Assembly: GCA_021604505.1 (NCBI GenBank)
Contig: BQJC01000001.1
Coordinates: forward strand, 956,218 to 1,020,217
DNA: 64,000 nucleotides
Source: Nitrospinaceae bacterium
GTDB lineage: Bacteria; Nitrospinota; Nitrospinia; Nitrospinales; VA-1
Direction of reading: 5' to 3'
The notes beneath the pieces were generated by a model. The model ran no database searches. It had not been told where the DNA came from and saw only the letters and a list, made by a program, of their open reading frames with translations. Positions 45,386 to 53,458 of this stretch are shown here, in pieces. Both the position numbers and the translations under genes were made by a program. Each line of letters starts with the position of its first letter. Position 1 is the first letter of the stretch.

Positions 45386-45547
45386 TCAGGTAATGAGCCA
45401 GAACAGATAAAAAAACAGAACCCCCGATAAAATCACCTGCCAGACAAACCCAAACCCCGGTCCGGTAAATAATATCAGAACGGTGGCGCTGCAAAGAATA
45501 ACGAAGGCCAGGATCAGTCGCGTGCGTTTTTTTAAAATCGGTTTCAT
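45386..45547 (-). CDS. 53-residue small membrane protein
   Basis: A short frame on the minus strand encodes a basic start (MKPILKKRTR) and two hydrophobic helices (about residues 11-28 and 34-52) joined by a Gly/Pro turn (FTGPGFGF). The charge pattern gives a helical hairpin with both ends inside. The ribosome site is weak, which lowers confidence. No family is recognised. It lies convergent to the coiled-coil gene and 48 bases after the 165-residue hypothetical gene upstream of it on the same strand, so the two may be transcribed together. Confidence 0.5.
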   Translation of the reverse strand: MKPILKKRTRLILAFVILCSATVLILFTGPGFGFVWQVILSGVLFFYLFWLIT

Positions 45548-45595
45548 GGAGTAAACGGTTTGAGGGTCCCTTGGGATTCTTGACGCAATGATTTT

Positions 45596-46093
45596 CTAGG
45601 GGAAAAGTTTCTTCATCGTTTCCGCCAGATAAATATCTTCCACTTCCGAAAAAATATCCTCAGTTGAAAATTCAGGTTCTCCTTCTCGTCCTGTTTCTTC
45701 ATTGATCACCGATTTCTGTTTGAACCCCAACCGCGGGTGGGAGTCGAGGTAACCCTGGATCTCGCTCAGTTCAAACACCGTTTTAATTTCACGTATGAAT
45801 ATTTTCTGAGCTTCTTCCAGGCGGCTGATCCTGTCCAGAAGTTCTCCATAATTGGATTTGATGGTCAGCGCGTAATTCAACCGCAGGGACTTTTCTCCCA
45901 ATGACGACGGGACTTCTTTGAAAGGATTTTTCTCCGGATACAGGAACCTGAGTTTGTTACGGCATTTGTTCAGTTCATGAAGGTTCCGGGAAAATTTTTC
46001 CCCGATCAGAAACGCCAGCCCCTGGGTCACTCCTTCCTGCTCGGCAATTTTCCGCGCTTCTTCGCAGTAGGTTTTAATTTGATGGAAACTCAT
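45596..46093 (-). CDS. Helical cytoplasmic protein of unknown function
   Basis: A 165-residue protein, mostly helical, with no signal peptide or membrane helix. The N-terminal part (IKTYCEEARKIAEQEGVTQGLAFLIGEKFSRNLHELNKCRNKLRFLYPEKNPF) looks like a compact helical bundle; the middle has a possible coiled coil (ELLDRISRLEEAQKIFIREI); the end is acidic. I do not recognise the family. It is well formed and uses codons like its neighbours. Confidence 0.65.
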   Translation of the reverse strand: MSFHQIKTYCEEARKIAEQEGVTQGLAFLIGEKFSRNLHELNKCRNKLRFLYPEKNPFKEVPSSLGEKSLRLNYALTIKSNYGELLDRISRLEEAQKIFIREIKTVFELSEIQGYLDSHPRLGFKQKSVINEETGREGEPEFSTEDIFSEVEDIYLAETMKKLFP

Positions 46094-46237
46094 CGTACAA
46101 AATTTCTATAAAAAGTTTTGGCCTTCCTTAGGGTTTATTGGGGAAAAGCGATACGCGCTTCACCATAATATTCTTTTATTGCAGGAGATGTAAACTGATT
46201 TTTGAAATTCGTTAAAATTACTGGGCCGAAACTGTTT

Positions 46238-46831
46238 TTAAGGGTTCTTGAAGGGATCCCCATAGTAAAATCGTGCGCAAAGCGAACCGAGATATCGAGT
46301 GAAGGAATGTACCAAACCTTCCTTTCCCTGGACCGGCTGGACGTAAATAAACCGCATTCCCGCGGATATGGCGCCGCCGTCGGTGATGAAATTATCTCCG
46401 ACCATGCAGACTTTTGCGGGATCGTCCATTCCAAGATGCATTTTCATCGCCGTCTCGAATCCGCGCGGGTCCGGCTTTGCGTAAGCCTCCCGGACCACTT
46501 CGATTCCCTGAAATTGCTGGAACAGCTGATTATCGGAATTGGTATAAATGGCCACTTTCAATCCCTTGTCAGCCATTTGCCGAACATGATTGACCACGCT
46601 TTCGGAATAATGCCTTGTATGATGAGGCCCCAGGGTTCCATCGGCATCCAGCAGAATCCCTTTCACACCGTCGTTTAAGAGTGCGTCGATCGGAATGTCC
46701 TCAAATCGTTTAACAGCCAGATAGGATTTTAGATACCGGGGGTTGAAGGGAAGCGAAAGAAAACGCAGAATTTTTGCCGGCGTCAATCCTTCGCGGGAGG
46801 GTGGGGTGCTGGCGGAATTTGTTTCGGTCAT
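46238..46831 (-). CDS. YqeG-type HAD phosphatase
   Basis: A 197-residue member of the HAD superfamily, YqeG (IIIA) subgroup. The nucleophile motif is KGILLDADGTLG (DxDGT), followed by VAIYTNSD (motif II), the Lys in YAKPDPRGFETAM (motif III) and CMVGDNFITDGGAISAGMRF (motif IV), so catalytic residues are complete. YqeG-like enzymes include phosphatidylglycerophosphate phosphatases in plants and yeast (PTPMT-like GEP4), so lipid dephosphorylation is one possibility. I set the start at ATG 46831; the in-frame TTG at 46858 has no better ribosome site. Confidence 0.88.
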   Translation of the reverse strand: MTETNSASTPPSREGLTPAKILRFLSLPFNPRYLKSYLAVKRFEDIPIDALLNDGVKGILLDADGTLGPHHTRHYSESVVNHVRQMADKGLKVAIYTNSDNQLFQQFQGIEVVREAYAKPDPRGFETAMKMHLGMDDPAKVCMVGDNFITDGGAISAGMRFIYVQPVQGKEGLVHSFTRYLGSLCARFYYGDPFKNP

Positions 46832-46990
46832 GGGATTATAAGATCGTTGGCTGGGCAAGAAACAGAGTTTCGATTATCTGTTGATGCCAGGACAAATTCA
46901 AATGAAATTTTTCCTGATCCTCTCCAACCTCAACACCTGCCTTTGAAACCGGAAGGATGCGCAGGGAACACTCTGACGCACCTTATTCAT

Positions 46991-48523
46991 TCACGTCCAA
47001 TGCTCCAGGTCCAACGACCGGTACTGGATGGCTTCGGCAACGTGTTCCGACCGGATATTTTCTTCGCCCTCCAGGTCGGCGATCGTGCGGGAGACCTTTA
47101 AAATGCGGTCGTGAGCCCGTGCGCTGAGCGTCAGTTTTTCCATCGCCAGCGCCATGATTTTTTGGGCTGCCTCTTCTAAATGGCAATGAGTTTTCAACTG
47201 CCGGGTGGTCATGGTGGCGTTGCAATAGACTTTGGAAATTTTTAGGCGTTCCCCCTGGATTTTTCTGGCGTCTTCCACGCGTCCTCTGATTTGAGAAGAC
47301 GCTTCTCCCACGCTGTCGGAAGCGAGTTCCTTATACTCTATAGAGGGAACCTCGATATGAATGTCGATGCGGTCCAGCAGCGGGCCGGATATTTTGGAAA
47401 GATATTTCTTAATTTGCATCGGCGTGCAGTGGCATTCTTTTCGATGGTGGGATTTAAACCCGCAGGGGCAGGGGTTGAGAGCGCCGACCAGCATGATTTT
47501 CGCGGGATAAGTCAAAGAACCGGACGCCCGGGAAATCGACACCATCCCTTCCTCCAAAGGCTGGCGAAGGACCTCTAGTACATTGCGTTTGAATTCCGGC
47601 ATTTCATCAAGAAACAGCACTCCATTGTGGGCCAAAGAGATTTCTCCCGGTTGCGGATTCCGCCCTCCGCCGATCAATCCGGCATCTGAAATCGTGTGGT
47701 GGGGAGAACGAAAAGGCCGGGTTGCCAAAAGACCGTTGCCATTATTGACATGGCCTAGAATGCTGTGAACCTGGGTGGTCTCAATGGCCTCTCCAAGACT
47801 GATGGAAGGCAAAATAGTGGGAATCCGTTTGGCCAGCATGGACTTGCCGCTTCCCGGCGGTCCGATGAGAAGAATATTGTGCCCTCCGGCGGCGGCGATT
47901 TCCAAAGCCCGCTTGACATGTTGCTGGCCTTTAACATCGGTGAAGTCAATTTCATAACGGGTTTCGTTAAAAAACTGTTCCTCGAGATTTATTTTGCGTG
48001 GTTCAATGGAAGCTGTCCCATTAAGAAACTCCATGGCCTGCGGTAAAGTTTCCACCGGAAAAACGTTCAGCTCATTCACAACCGATGCCTCAGCCGCGTT
48101 CTCAACCGGCACCAGTAATCCGGAAAGCCCTTCCTTTTTTGTCATGGCCGCAATGGATAAGGCTCCCTTAATGGGGCGAACCCGGCCATCCAGAGACAAT
48201 TCGCCGAGGATGAGGTACTGAGACAAGCTTTCTCTTTTGATCAAACCGTTTGCGGCGAGAATACCGAGGGCGATGGGCAGGTCGAAGGCGGAGCCCTCTT
48301 TTTTGATATTGGCGGGTGCCAGATTGACGGTTATTTTTCTTAAGGGAAGATCCAGCTTGGTGTTTTTAATGGCGGCGGAAACCCGTTCACTGCTTTCCCT
48401 GACGGCGGTGTCCGGAAGGCCGACGATGGACATGCCGGGAAGGCCGGAAGCCAGGTTGACTTCCACTTCCACCGGATACCCGTCGATGCCGGAGAGCGCT
48501 CCGCTATGAACCCGTGCAACCAT
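46991..48523 (-). CDS. ComM/YifB-family Mg-chelatase-like AAA+ protein
   Basis: A 510-residue protein. The N-terminal half is the Lon-protease-like ChlI domain (VEVEVNLASGLPGMSIVGLPDTAVRESSERVSAAI), followed by the AAA+ module with Walker A in NILLIGPPGSGKSMLAKRIP and Walker B in GVLFLDEMPEF, and the C-terminal Mg-chelatase domain with a four-Cys zinc site (NPCPCGFKSHHRKECHC). In transformable bacteria ComM is a branch-migration helicase that helps integrate single-stranded donor DNA; its wide distribution suggests a general recombination role. Confidence 0.96.
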   Translation of the reverse strand: MVARVHSGALSGIDGYPVEVEVNLASGLPGMSIVGLPDTAVRESSERVSAAIKNTKLDLPLRKITVNLAPANIKKEGSAFDLPIALGILAANGLIKRESLSQYLILGELSLDGRVRPIKGALSIAAMTKKEGLSGLLVPVENAAEASVVNELNVFPVETLPQAMEFLNGTASIEPRKINLEEQFFNETRYEIDFTDVKGQQHVKRALEIAAAGGHNILLIGPPGSGKSMLAKRIPTILPSISLGEAIETTQVHSILGHVNNGNGLLATRPFRSPHHTISDAGLIGGGRNPQPGEISLAHNGVLFLDEMPEFKRNVLEVLRQPLEEGMVSISRASGSLTYPAKIMLVGALNPCPCGFKSHHRKECHCTPMQIKKYLSKISGPLLDRIDIHIEVPSIEYKELASDSVGEASSQIRGRVEDARKIQGERLKISKVYCNATMTTRQLKTHCHLEEAAQKIMALAMEKLTLSARAHDRILKVSRTIADLEGEENIRSEHVAEAIQYRSLDLEHWT

Positions 48524-48626
48524 GCGGCTCCTTTAAGTTTTGGTAAATATTTTCAGGGCCTTGAAACTTCGTGGCAACCGTACAACAGACTGTCAGGTGG
48601 GTCAAGTTTGCCAAGGTCTTATCCCG

Positions 48627-48662
48627 CTAAAAAATAGAGGCCAACCGTTACCGGTTGACCTC
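48627..48662 (-). terminator. Rho-independent terminator of the YVTN gene
   Basis: On the minus strand an inverted repeat GAGG-t-CAACCG / CGGTTG-g-CCTC with a TAA-type loop (48662-48637) is followed by TATTTTTTAG. It lies about 35 bases after the stop of the YVTN-repeat gene and so is well placed to end that transcript before the YifB gene. Confidence 0.85.
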
Positions 48663-48697
48663 TTGAAGTTTAAAAAAGTTTTGCAGCCGCGTAACAA

Positions 48698-49696
48698 CTA
48701 CTCGCGATAGGCGACTCCGTGAGTTTCCCCGTCCGTGGCTACCATTTTAATAATACTGAGATCCGCAGTTGAAAGGATGGCCAGTTGGTTGTCGTCACGG
48801 ATGGCTACGAAAATAGATTGTCCGTTGGGGCTGATGGCGATCATATCCGGACGATTTCCCAATGGCGTGGATTTAATAAATTTTCCGCTGGCCGCATCGA
48901 TTTTGGAGATTTGATTCAGTTTGCGCTGTCCCACATAAATCGTTTTTCCGTCCGGGCTGAGCGCCAATCCATGCGGCTCACCAGGGACATCGATGCTGGA
49001 TTCCACCGCACCTGTTTTGGGGTTGATCAATAACAACTTGTCATCATCCGGAGCGGTCAGCCAGAACTGGGCCCAGCCGTTTGTGGGCCGTATGGCCATG
49101 GCCCCTTTGGCTCCCGGCAGGGTTTGAATTATCTTGTGAGAGCCGACATCGACCACCGTAATGTTGGCGTCCCCTGCATTGGCCACGTACACCTGTTTGC
49201 CATCCGCGGAAAACACCGCCGTGATGGCCTTTTTACCCGTCGGAATGGTGTGCAGCGCTTTTTTCGAAGCGACATCGATGAAGGTGATATTGCCTGCACC
49301 GACATTGCAAGAGACCGCAATCTTTCCATCGGGGGATACCGCCACGTCATGCGCTTTGGTGTCCGCCTGAACATCGGCCAGCTTCTCCTTCGACACCGCG
49401 TCGATGATGGCAATGCTGCCGCTTCCCATGACAGAGATGAAAGCCAGTTTGCCATCCGGGCTGAAGGTGACATTGTGAGAACCCTTGCCGGTGGGAATGG
49501 TTTTTACGATCTGATGGGAATCGGTATCGATCACCTGAACATTCGCTCCCTGCATATTGGCGACCCAGGCTTCGCCTGCGATACTCTTGCTCACGAACAG
49601 CCCTGCCGAAAGACAAATAACAGCGAGGAAGGAAAGTGCAAACGTCTGCCACTTTTTTACGAGGATATTATTTGCTGCAGTTTTCTTTCCTGACAT
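48698..49696 (-). CDS. Secreted YVTN-type beta-propeller protein
   Basis: A 332-residue protein with a signal peptide (about residues 15-41, ending SIAGEA) and a seven-bladed propeller. Blades show the pattern VIDT(D/A)SxxxxKTIPTG...FSPDGKxxxVxxxxxxxxxxID, for example ITAVFSADGKQVYVANAGDANITVVD. Such propellers are related to cytochrome d1 and 40-residue YVTN proteins but here there is no heme or catalytic His; it is most likely a binding or surface-layer protein. A strong GGAGGT ribosome site precedes the ATG, and a terminator follows it. It is the only gene of its unit. Confidence 0.9.
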   Translation of the reverse strand: MSGKKTAANNILVKKWQTFALSFLAVICLSAGLFVSKSIAGEAWVANMQGANVQVIDTDSHQIVKTIPTGKGSHNVTFSPDGKLAFISVMGSGSIAIIDAVSKEKLADVQADTKAHDVAVSPDGKIAVSCNVGAGNITFIDVASKKALHTIPTGKKAITAVFSADGKQVYVANAGDANITVVDVGSHKIIQTLPGAKGAMAIRPTNGWAQFWLTAPDDDKLLLINPKTGAVESSIDVPGEPHGLALSPDGKTIYVGQRKLNQISKIDAASGKFIKSTPLGNRPDMIAISPNGQSIFVAIRDDNQLAILSTADLSIIKMVATDGETHGVAYRE

Positions 49697-50113
49697 CGTA
49701 TACCTCCAGGGACAATCGGATTTGGGTTTAACATCTTAAACCGTATTCTACCTCGCTTCGGGAGAAAGGCGCCAATTTAAAGTAGGAAAATTCTTACGTG
49801 TCTATTTCCTGAAAATTAACAGTTAACGATATCCCAAGCCTATAAATTTAAAGGGTTTGTTCCATTTTATCGAAACCAGGATGCAAGCCCCAGTTTTTTT
49901 TGGCCAGCTTTTTGAATTTCTATCGCACATCCAATTTCCAACTTTCTTTATGAACTCCTTGAGTTAATGAGGCAATACCCTGCAAGCCCTTATGCGTTAA
50001 AGGATTTTTTGCATTCAGCCGATAATTACCAGGTAAGCTCTGATTTTTTACCCTGCTGTTACATTGAGCCAGGCAAAAACACCATAAACCCAGTAAAAAA
50101 TAGATTCGAGTGA
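49697..50113. other. 417-base divergent intergenic region
   Basis: This gap separates the YVTN gene (minus) from the ATP-grasp/FMN fusion (plus). I see no gene. Near the YVTN start lies an inverted repeat GGTTTAA-CATC-TTAAACC (49725-49742), just downstream of a TAGAAT hexamer on the minus strand (49750-49745), so it could be an operator around the start point; no good -35 box accompanies the hexamer. Toward the fusion gene the region is AT-rich with several TATAAA-like words (for example in CCTATAAATTT near 49850), but none has a convincing -35 partner. No repeat from elsewhere in the window occurs here. Confidence 0.4.
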
Positions 50114-52372
50114 ATGATGGCCGCTGAACGACCCAAACATCTCCTGATCATTGGCGGAGGACCTTTTCAGATCCCGGCGATCAAGACCGCCAAATCCATG
50201 GGGCTGAAAGTAGCGGTCACCGATTACAATCCGGAAGCCGAGGGCATGCTCATTGCCGATTACCCGATCGTGGTCAGCACCCGCAATATCAACCTGACCG
50301 TCAACACCGCCAAGGAATTCCACGAGACCTGTCCGCTCGATGGCGTCATGACCCTGGGAACCGATGCCTCGCAGACAGTGGCCGCCGTCGCCGATGCGTT
50401 GAATCTTCCCGGCATTCCCTTTGAAGTGGCGGAACGGGCGACAGACAAAATTAAAATGCGCCAATGCCTCCGGGAGCATAAGGTCCCGGTGCCGAAGTTT
50501 ATTCCCATATGGTCTTTGGAAGAAGCCCAGCGCGCTATTAAAGAAATGCCGCTCCCCCTGGTCATCAAACCCTGTGACAACATGGGTGCACGCGGTGTCA
50601 GAAAGATTTTGCAGATAGAGGACTTGATTCCCGCCTTTCGGGAAGCCAAGGAAGCCTCCATCAGTGGAAAACTGCTCATCGAAGAATTTATGGAAGGCCC
50701 CGAACTGAGCCTCGACGCCCTGGTATTTGAAGGCCGGATCGAGGTGACGGGGATCGCCGACCGTCATATAGAACGCTCTCCATATTTCGTGGAAGTCGGG
50801 CACACCCTGCCTTCCAGCCTTCCACAGGACCAGCAGGGAAAAGCGATGGACGTGTTCCGTCAGGCTGTCCGCGCCATTGGCATCAACCTCGGCGCCGCCA
50901 AGGGAGACATCAAAATGACTCCGGACGGTCCCAAGGTGGTTGAAATGGCCGCCCGTCTGAGCGGTGGCTGGATGTCCGCCTACACCTTTCCGCTGTCTTC
51001 CGGAGTGAATTTGATCAAAGGTGCGATTCAGGTGGCTCTTGGAGAAACTCCTGGGGATTTAACTCCTAAGACCGCTCTTGTTTCCGCCGAACGGGCGTTG
51101 ATCCCTTCACCGGGAAAGATTCTTTCCATCAAGGGCGTGGAAGAAGCGCGTAAAATCAAGGGCGTGAGAGAAATCATACTGATGAAGGAAGCCGGCGACT
51201 GGGCGGAAGAGGTAAAAAGCAACCTGGGCAAGACCGGATACGTCATCACCAGCGCCAAGACCCGTGAAGAAGCCATCCGTATCAACGATCTGGCAAGAGA
51301 AACCATTAAGGTTGAAGTCGGTGAGTCCAACACCTTGACCTGGGACATCATCCGCAACAACGCCCGCAAGAAATTTTATATCGCCTGCAAAGCCTGCGTG
51401 GTCTGCGATGGAGCGGAATGCAGGGGCAAGGTTCCGGGCATCGGCGGCATCGGGACCGGAGAGTCGTTCACGGAAAACCTTCGGGCGCTGGCCCGCTTCA
51501 AGATCAACCTGCGCACCATCCATCAGGTCAAATTCCCCGATCTTTCCACCGAGCTTTTCGGTCAGAAACTTTCCATCCCGGTTTTGGCCGCGCCGATCAC
51601 CGGAATGGAGACCAATCTGGCTGGCGGCATGGATGAAAAAGCCTACGCCGATGCCGTGCTGGGAGGGTGTATCTCCAGCGGGACGCTTGGGATGGTGGGG
51701 GACGGCGCCAGTCCACAGAAATACCTCATAGGTCTCGAAGCCATTAAAAAGAGGGGAGGGTTGGGAATCCCCGTTTTTAAGCCGCGCGAATACAATCTGG
51801 AAATCATCACCCGCTTCAAAGCGGCAGAGGACGCCGGCGCCATCGCCGTGGGAATCGACATCGACGCGGCTTCCTTTAAGACGATGGCCTTGAAAGGCCA
51901 GGCGGTGGGACCCAAGTCGGTCGAGGAATTGCGCGAATTAAAATCGCATTTAACCGTTCCTTTTGTTTTGAAAGGCATCATGAACGTGGAATCCGCCTTG
52001 GCGGCCATTGACGCAGGAGCGGATGCGATCGTCGTTTCCAATCATGGGGGGCGGGTCATGGACAACATGCCGGGGACTGCGGATGTTCTTCCGGAAATCG
52101 CCGCCGCCGTTGCAGGCCGCATCAAAGTGCTGGTGGATGGAGGCATTCGGGAAGGTGTGGATATCCTGAAAATGCTGGCCCTGGGGGCGGATGCCGTCAT
52201 GATCGGGCGGCCCGTCTGTATCGCGGCGTTCGGAGCGGGCCGGGAAGGCGTGCAATTTTATCTCGATCAAAAACGCGACGAATTGAAAAAAGCCATGATT
52301 CTCACCGGATGCGCCAGCATCGGCAAGATCGATCCTTCAGTGATTTTCCGCAATGCCAAGGGAGAACGATGA
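50114..52372 (+). CDS. ATP-grasp ligase fused to an FMN-dependent alpha-hydroxy-acid dehydrogenase
   Basis: A 752-residue two-domain protein. Residues 1 to about 400 are an ATP-grasp module (pre-ATP-grasp IIGGGPFQIPAIKTAKSMG; ATP-binding PLVIKPCDNMGARGVRK; metal-binding VVEMAARLSGGWMS). Residues about 415-752 are a TIM-barrel FMN enzyme of the lactate/glycolate oxidase type with a four-Cys entry segment (Cys425, 428, 431, 436), AAPITGMETN, VLKGIMNVESA, the catalytic His644 in VVSNHGGRVMD, and the phosphate-binding VDGGIREGVDILKMLALGADAVMIGRP. The Cys segment is shared with stand-alone clostridial-type members. The fusion suggests that a 2-hydroxy- or 2-keto-acid is passed to an ATP-driven ligation; the substrate is unknown. 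Its TGA overlaps the ATG of the next gene. Confidence 0.9.
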   Translation: MMAAERPKHLLIIGGGPFQIPAIKTAKSMGLKVAVTDYNPEAEGMLIADYPIVVSTRNINLTVNTAKEFHETCPLDGVMTLGTDASQTVAAVADALNLPGIPFEVAERATDKIKMRQCLREHKVPVPKFIPIWSLEEAQRAIKEMPLPLVIKPCDNMGARGVRKILQIEDLIPAFREAKEASISGKLLIEEFMEGPELSLDALVFEGRIEVTGIADRHIERSPYFVEVGHTLPSSLPQDQQGKAMDVFRQAVRAIGINLGAAKGDIKMTPDGPKVVEMAARLSGGWMSAYTFPLSSGVNLIKGAIQVALGETPGDLTPKTALVSAERALIPSPGKILSIKGVEEARKIKGVREIILMKEAGDWAEEVKSNLGKTGYVITSAKTREEAIRINDLARETIKVEVGESNTLTWDIIRNNARKKFYIACKACVVCDGAECRGKVPGIGGIGTGESFTENLRALARFKINLRTIHQVKFPDLSTELFGQKLSIPVLAAPITGMETNLAGGMDEKAYADAVLGGCISSGTLGMVGDGASPQKYLIGLEAIKKRGGLGIPVFKPREYNLEIITRFKAAEDAGAIAVGIDIDAASFKTMALKGQAVGPKSVEELRELKSHLTVPFVLKGIMNVESALAAIDAGADAIVVSNHGGRVMDNMPGTADVLPEIAAAVAGRIKVLVDGGIREGVDILKMLALGADAVMIGRPVCIAAFGAGREGVQFYLDQKRDELKKAMILTGCASIGKIDPSVIFRNAKGER

Positions 52373-53190
52373 TGAATTCAAACCCGCCACAGTTTTTAAA
52401 AATTATTCCAACCGGGAAAAGGGGTATTGGCCTGGAATTGATGCAATCCATGCGCTTTTTGAAGGAAGAATTTGGCGCCAGTTGTTTGAAGTTGTCGACC
52501 GAAGATGCGGGCATGTCGTTTGAACAAATTCGCTTTTGGACCGAGTTGGCGGACGGCATTCTTCCAGTCATGGTCAAAATCGGCGGACCCAACGCCCGTA
52601 ACGATATTAAACAGTTGCTGTCATTCAATATCGACGGTTTGATTGCGCCGATGGTGGAATCCACCTATGGCTTGGAAAATTTTCTTTCAGCGGTCCAGGA
52701 TTTTACAACTCCCTTGCAAATGCAACGGCTGGTCAAACAGGTCAATATCGAAACCGTGACCGGCGTCGATAAGCTGGACGAAATTCTCGCCGCACCGGAA
52801 GCGAATCTTCTCGATGAAATCACCATCGGTTGCAGTGATTTGTCTCAATCTCTCAAAAAAGATCGTCTGGACCCTGTGGTCCAAAGTCTGGTCAAGCAAA
52901 CGGTCGCTAAAATTAAAGCCAGAAAAATCAATGTGTCTGTTGGCGGCGGCATCGCTCCGGACACCATTGATGAAATTCTCCGCGATATCCAGCCGCATCA
53001 GTTCAATACCCGCATGGTGACTTTTACCGTGCATCCAGGTCAACGCTATCGCGCCGCAGTCGCTGAAACCCTTTATTTTGAATTAAAAATGCTGGAGCAC
53101 GACCTCGCTAAAGGGTTTATTTCCAGGGACGAAGAAAAATTTCGCGCCCGTCAATTGCGGACCCGGCTGGCTGATCTTAAAAAAGGTTGA
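52369..53190 (+). CDS. HpcH/HpaI-type aldolase family protein
   Basis: A 273-residue TIM-barrel protein of the HpcH/HpaI aldolase/citrate-lyase-beta type: PVMVKIGGPNARNDIKQLLSFNIDGLIAPMVES, then VNIETVTGVDKLDEILAA and LDEITIGCSDLSQSL, where the metal-binding Glu and Asp lie. Enzymes of this family cleave or form 2-keto-3-deoxy acids, malyl- or citryl-type compounds. The true start is ATG 52369, which overlaps the TGA of the ATP-grasp/FMN gene (ATGA), with GGGAG just upstream; the earlier in-frame Met codons lie in the previous gene. The tight coupling means that the two proteins are made together, probably as parts of one pathway. Confidence 0.85.
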   Translation: MMNSNPPQFLKIIPTGKRGIGLELMQSMRFLKEEFGASCLKLSTEDAGMSFEQIRFWTELADGILPVMVKIGGPNARNDIKQLLSFNIDGLIAPMVESTYGLENFLSAVQDFTTPLQMQRLVKQVNIETVTGVDKLDEILAAPEANLLDEITIGCSDLSQSLKKDRLDPVVQSLVKQTVAKIKARKINVSVGGGIAPDTIDEILRDIQPHQFNTRMVTFTVHPGQRYRAAVAETLYFELKMLEHDLAKGFISRDEEKFRARQLRTRLADLKKG

Positions 53191-53263
53191 CCCTGCCTGC
53201 TGTCTCCAAATTCTTCCCTTTTAATTCCCCTCACTTTTTGCGCCTGATATTGTAAGGAAATCA

Positions 53264-53352
53264 TTGACAAAGTTTGCTTTTTCCATAGAATATTTGCCGC
53301 ACACCTTTACAATTGCCACAAAAACAAGGTTGAGTTGGGAGCGACTCCAACC
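53264..53352 (+). promoter_or_regulatory. Promoter and structured leader of aclB-aclA
   Basis: TTGACA (53264-53269), 16 bases, then TAGAAT (53286-53291) is a good sigma-70 promoter reading toward aclB. Transcription would start near 53298, giving a leader of about 160 bases before the ATG at 53459. The leader contains a hairpin: GGTTGAGT (53328-53335) pairs with ACTCCAACC (53344-53352) with one bulged base. A perfect AGGAG ribosome site stands before aclB. The long leader allows for regulation, but I recognise no riboswitch class. Confidence 0.7.
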
Positions 53353-53458
53353 GGTCTCAGGATATTTGCAATTGCAGACTGGTAAATTCATTCCCAAACA
53401 GCATCAACCCATTCAGTAGGTTTTTGATTAATATTTTTTTGAAACGCAGGAGAATAAA

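Noticed and set aside
52309-52368. Earlier start of the aldolase gene
   Set aside because: It lies inside the coding region of the preceding gene; the ATGA overlap with GGGAG at 52369 is a far better start.
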